Both the position numbers and the translations under genes were made by a program. From assembly GCA_029287755.1 (NCBI GenBank), contig JARFQM010000222.1:1-26337 (forward strand): a DNA stretch of 26,337 bases, given 5' to 3'. This stretch comes from Desulfofustis sp. Its GTDB lineage: Bacteria > Desulfobacterota > Desulfobulbia > Desulfobulbales > Desulfocapsaceae. Positions 24,273-26,337 of this stretch are shown one piece after another (within the stretch, counting starts at the first letter, position 1; the number at the start of each line of letters is the position of its first letter). The notes beneath the pieces are model-generated. The model was not told the DNA's origin and did no database searches. It saw only the letters and a list, made by a program, of their open reading frames with translations.

Positions 24273-24463
24273 ATGTCAATGTTTTGCCATCGGTGTCAAG
24301 AGACAATGAAGAACGTCGGCTGCTCAATGAAGCAGGGGATGTGCGGAAAAACTGCAGAAATTGCTAACCTGCAGGATCTATTTATCTGGTGTTTGAAAAG
24401 TTTGATTTAAAGCCGATAACAACTCCTGAAGAAGATATAGCTGCCATGATGGCTGGTAACTAG
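24273..24463 (+). pseudogene. hcp: hcp (hybrid-cluster protein) relic: N- and C-terminal ends joined by an internal deletion with a frameshift
   Basis: The plus-strand frame from 24273 (or the canonical-looking ATG at 24279, with GGAAGGGG upstream) reads MFCHRCQETMKNVGC then KQGMCGKTAEIANLQDL, the N-terminus of Hcp with the four cluster cysteines in C-x2-C-x8-C-x6-C order, and stops at 24408 after 45 codons. Another frame, ending at TAG 24461-24463, reads KFDLKPITTPEEDIAAMMAGN, which looks like the usual Hcp C-terminus. About 1.5 kb of the family's roughly 540 codons is missing between them; the junction is near 24380-24395. Known role of Hcp: nitric oxide or hydroxylamine reduction, normally under HcpR. 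This copy cannot make a working enzyme. The N-terminal match is strong; the C-terminal match rests on memory of the family. Confidence 0.8.
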
Positions 24464-24500
24464 GAATTCAAGTCAGCGCTGTAAGCTCTTAGAATAGTTT

Positions 24501-24539
24501 AACTAAAGGCTCTGTCCACAAATGGTAGAGCCTTTAGTT
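24501..24539. terminator. Long hairpin after the hcp relic, probable terminator
   Basis: AACTAAAGGCTCT (24501-24513) and AGAGCCTTTAGTT (24527-24539), a perfect 13-base stem with a 13-base loop, about 40 bases after the old hcp stop. The stem is not followed by a clean T-run, so termination strength is uncertain. It was presumably the hcp terminator. Confidence 0.6.
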
Positions 24540-24540
24540 C

Positions 24541-25183
24541 CTAAAATGTTTGATCACTATTTCTTATATGTTACGGCGGATCCCTTTGGTGCGAGTGAAA
24601 AAACTTGTAGTGGCAATATAATTTTATAATAATATTAGAAAGTTAACATTTTTCTGATGCTCTTTCTTCGAAGCAATTCTCAGCTCATTGACACTGCTGA
24701 GGGCAAGTTTTCAACCGGGCAGTTCCTTCGTGCGCGAATAGAGTCAGGATCAAGGTACATTTCGTCGATTTAATTCCTGCAAAAGATTGCCAAGGCAGAG
24801 CTTACCAATTTATTTCTTCGCCAATATGAAAAATGAAAACGGGGTTGAAGAGGTCGTTGCGCTCATCGTTACAGAGGGCATGGCGGAGATCCAGATATAG
24901 AATCTTTAATACGTTAGGTAAATCGTGTAATAACTTTTCTTTTTTAATTATTTTCATAAAATTCTAAACTTACCTAGAGTGCGGGATATTTTTGTATGGT
25001 TAATAAAATTATTTATATAATAATATGTAATTATTATATTTAATTGAAATCACACCCGACCGCCCAGCGCACCCTTTTGTGAAAATCAAGCCGATTGCTT
25101 CATTTTTGTAGACATTTGAGTGCAATTTCACACGATTGTAAGAAATAGAAGACTATCATACTGATGTAACGTCAAAAAAGTTA
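24541..25183. other. AT-rich gene-poor stretch between the hcp relic and the GntR gene
   Basis: I find no intact gene. The plus strand from 24657 to 24900 contains coding-like fragments in changing frames (annotated separately). From 24900 to 25183 the sequence is very AT-rich, with widely spaced inverted repeats (TAGGTAA 24915-24921 with TTACCTA 24970-24976; TGTGAAA near 25078 with TTTCACA near 25128) that could be regulatory or accidental. Confidence 0.4.
24657..24900 (+). pseudogene. Decayed coding region, family not recognised
   Basis: Three plus-strand frames in succession give protein-like text. From ATG 24657: SQLIDTAEGKFSTGQFLRAR, to a stop at 24771. Next, in another frame: DLIPAKDCQGRAYQFISSPI. 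Then from ATG 24826: MKNENGVEEVVALIVTEG, to TAG at 24898-24900. No ribosome-binding site precedes the first ATG. The alternation suggests a gene with several frameshifts, but I cannot name a family and a chance reading is possible. Confidence 0.25.
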
Positions 25184-25217
25184 TTGACTTGTAATTTTTT
25201 AATCTGTATACATGTAT
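25184..25217 (+). promoter_or_regulatory. Promoter of the GntR gene with an overlapping operator palindrome
   Basis: TTGACT (25184-25189), a 17-base spacer and TATACA (25207-25212) make a good sigma-70-type promoter. The 10-base palindrome ATACATGTAT (25208-25217) covers the -10 element, which suggests autorepression by the encoded GntR/FCD protein. It shares the ATACAT half-site with the palindrome at 3521-3535 upstream of the other TRAP operon. Confidence 0.6.
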
Positions 25218-25288
25218 GCAAGAATACAGTATCTGGTAAATTGAAATCGGTTTGTGAATTAAAAACAAATAATATCGAGATTTTAACG

Positions 25289-25993
25289 ATGTGTTCCGCA
25301 CTCCTGGCAGATCCCGTACAAACACCCCGTTCCATGGCGGAACAGGTTTACGATCTTCTCCGGACACGGATTATCAACCAGGACCTGCTGCCGGGTGAGC
25401 GGCTTCTGGAGGTGGCAGTCAGCGCGTCCCTGAACGTGAGCCGGACTCCTGTGCGCGAAGCTTTTAGATTGCTTCAGCAGGACGATCTGGTTGAGAGGAT
25501 TCCGCAGGGCGGGGTAAAGGTCACCGATCTTCCAGTAGACGAATTGAAAGAGATACTGGTCCTTCGAAAAATTCTGGAAGTCTACGCGATTGAACTGGCG
25601 ATCGAGAGGATCACCCGTGACGAAATTTCCAGACTCGAGACAATCGTAGCTGCCGCCGAGGATATCGTTATAGCTGAAAGCAAGGGAGAAAAAATAGACC
25701 TTGCGGAACTGAGCCGGCTCAATACCACTTTTCATGATCTTATTTGTAACTGTGCGAGGAGCAGTTACCTGAACAAGACACTTGAAATTGTAAGGCTTCC
25801 TATTCTCCGCTTCCGCCCATTCTCGCTTGAAGACAAAAAACATCGTTGGCGGGGAGTAGAAGAACACAAGCAGATGATAGCCATGCTCAAATCCGGAGAT
25901 GCAGACGGATTGAAGGCCCTGACAGCGAAGCATGTGGATGATGTTTCAGAGGCGGTGGAGCGTATCCTCGCTTCCAAAAAAAGAAAAAATTAA
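25289..25993 (+). CDS. GntR-family regulator, FadR/FCD subgroup
   Basis: 234 residues from the ATG at 25289. A reading from TTG at 25184 adds 35 residues that lie over the promoter, so it is rejected. The winged helix-turn-helix is typical of GntR: MAEQVYDLLRTRIINQDLLPGERL, then SASLNVSRTPVREAFRLLQQDDLVERIPQGGVKVTDL. The FCD effector domain follows: an all-helical part starting LPVDELKEILVLRKILEVYAIELA, with metal-ligand candidates Asp/His in LNTTFHDLICNCA and further His in GVEEHKQMIAML and ALTAKHVDDV. FCD regulators usually sense small carboxylates. The TRAP binding-protein gene begins 50 bases downstream on the same strand, so it probably controls that transporter and the catabolism of its substrate. 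Confidence 0.9.
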   Translation: MCSALLADPVQTPRSMAEQVYDLLRTRIINQDLLPGERLLEVAVSASLNVSRTPVREAFRLLQQDDLVERIPQGGVKVTDLPVDELKEILVLRKILEVYAIELAIERITRDEISRLETIVAAAEDIVIAESKGEKIDLAELSRLNTTFHDLICNCARSSYLNKTLEIVRLPILRFRPFSLEDKKHRWRGVEEHKQMIAMLKSGDADGLKALTAKHVDDVSEAVERILASKKRKN

Positions 25994-26011
25994 GAGGCTG
26001 ATACCTCTTAA
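25990..26011 (+). terminator. Hairpin overlapping the GntR stop codon
   Basis: TTAAGAGG (25990-25997) and CCTCTTAA (26004-26011) with a six-base loop; the stop codon lies in the left arm. No T-run follows. It could lower read-through into the transporter gene or protect the processed mRNA. Confidence 0.35.
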
Positions 26012-26042
26012 TGCAACCCAATCAAAACCAAAGGAGACGAAC

Positions 26043-26337
26043 ATGAAGAAATTCACCATTGGTGTGGTAACTCTTGGTTTGATCGCTAGTGCGAGCCTTG
26101 TGTGTGCCGCAGAGACAACATTGAACGTCCTTGGTCAGCCGTTGGCAACCGGCCTGATCCAGAAGAACAAAGAGCAGCCCTTTTTTGAGAATTTTGCCGA
26201 GAATACCGGTCTCGATATCGAGGCCAATTACAAGGCTATCGACGTAACCGGTCTGAAATCGGAAGAGACCCTCAGGGTCTTGAAAAATGGTTTGTTCGAT
26301 ATCGTCTCGATCAGAACCGCTCAGGCGGCTAGAGACG
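26043..26337 (+). CDS. TRAP transporter substrate-binding protein (DctP family), 5' part, cut by the window end
   Basis: 98 codons are visible from an ATG preceded by AAGGAG. A Sec signal (MKKFTIGVVTLGLIASASLV, cut after VCAAE) leads into LNVLGQPLATGLIQKNKEQP and TGLDIEANYKAIDVTGLKSEETLRVLKNGLFDIVSIRTAQAARD. This is the start of a DctP-like solute receptor of a different subgroup from the one at 3639, with little likeness in sequence. It lies directly behind the GntR/FCD gene, and the remaining TRAP subunits are expected beyond the window. Substrate unknown. Confidence 0.78.
   Translation, partial: MKKFTIGVVTLGLIASASLVCAAETTLNVLGQPLATGLIQKNKEQPFFENFAENTGLDIEANYKAIDVTGLKSEETLRVLKNGLFDIVSIRTAQAARD

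Noticed and set aside
25184..25288. A longer GntR protein starting at TTG 25184
   Set aside because: The extra 35 residues overlap the promoter and operator and show no similarity to GntR N-termini. The ATG at 25289 gives a normal-length protein.

Overview
The window looks like a chromosomal segment of an anaerobic or facultatively anaerobic, respiring Gram-negative bacterium, most likely Desulfobacterota (Desulfobulbales-like). The reasons are a NapA of the short class, multiheme c-type cytochromes beside an NrfC/NrfD-type module, a relic of a hybrid-cluster protein gene, a palindrome of the HcpR type known from sulfate reducers, and two TRAP uptake systems next to a flavin/Fe-S 2-hydroxyacid dehydrogenase. 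No rRNA, tRNA, CRISPR array or intact insertion sequence was seen. The taxonomic call is inference.

Layout, left to right. (1) 1-6925: a D-lactate/2-hydroxyacid dehydrogenase (FAD plus Fe-S plus CCG domains), then a TRAP transporter (dctP, dctQ, dctM), all on the plus strand. A strong terminator-like hairpin lies between dctP and dctQ. (2) 6926-16067, minus strand: an L-arabinose operon reading araA, araB, a possible small ORF, a periplasmic sugar-binding protein, a double ABC ATPase, two permeases (YtfQ/YtfR/YtfT/YjfF type) and an aldo/keto reductase. A LacI-family regulator (16680-17720) is divergent. The 612-base region between araA and the regulator carries a near-consensus promoter for araA and LacI-type palindromes on both sides. 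No araD is present. (3) 17825-23923, minus strand: a periplasmic nitrate reductase operon, napD-napA-NapB-like tetraheme cytochrome-tetraheme cytochrome-four-cluster Fe-S protein-NrfD/DsrP-like quinone-interacting membrane protein. NapC and NapGH are absent, so the last three genes probably form the quinol-oxidising arm. (4) 23924-25288: an AT-rich, gene-poor stretch. It holds the nap promoter with an FNR/HcpR-type site at about -41, an internally deleted hcp gene, a hairpin, and further coding-like fragments that appear decayed. (5) 25289-26337, plus strand: a GntR/FCD regulator with an operator-like palindrome on its own promoter, followed by the 5' part of a second TRAP substrate-binding protein that runs off the window.

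Points most worth a second look: the NapB-like protein is an internal duplication (four hemes instead of two); the nitrate reductase is paired with a DsrJOP-like trio; one cluster-ligand cysteine of the Fe-S protein is a phenylalanine through a single base change; the nap promoter geometry fits direct class II activation by HcpR or FNR; and the neighbouring hcp, normally an HcpR target, has been reduced to its two ends.
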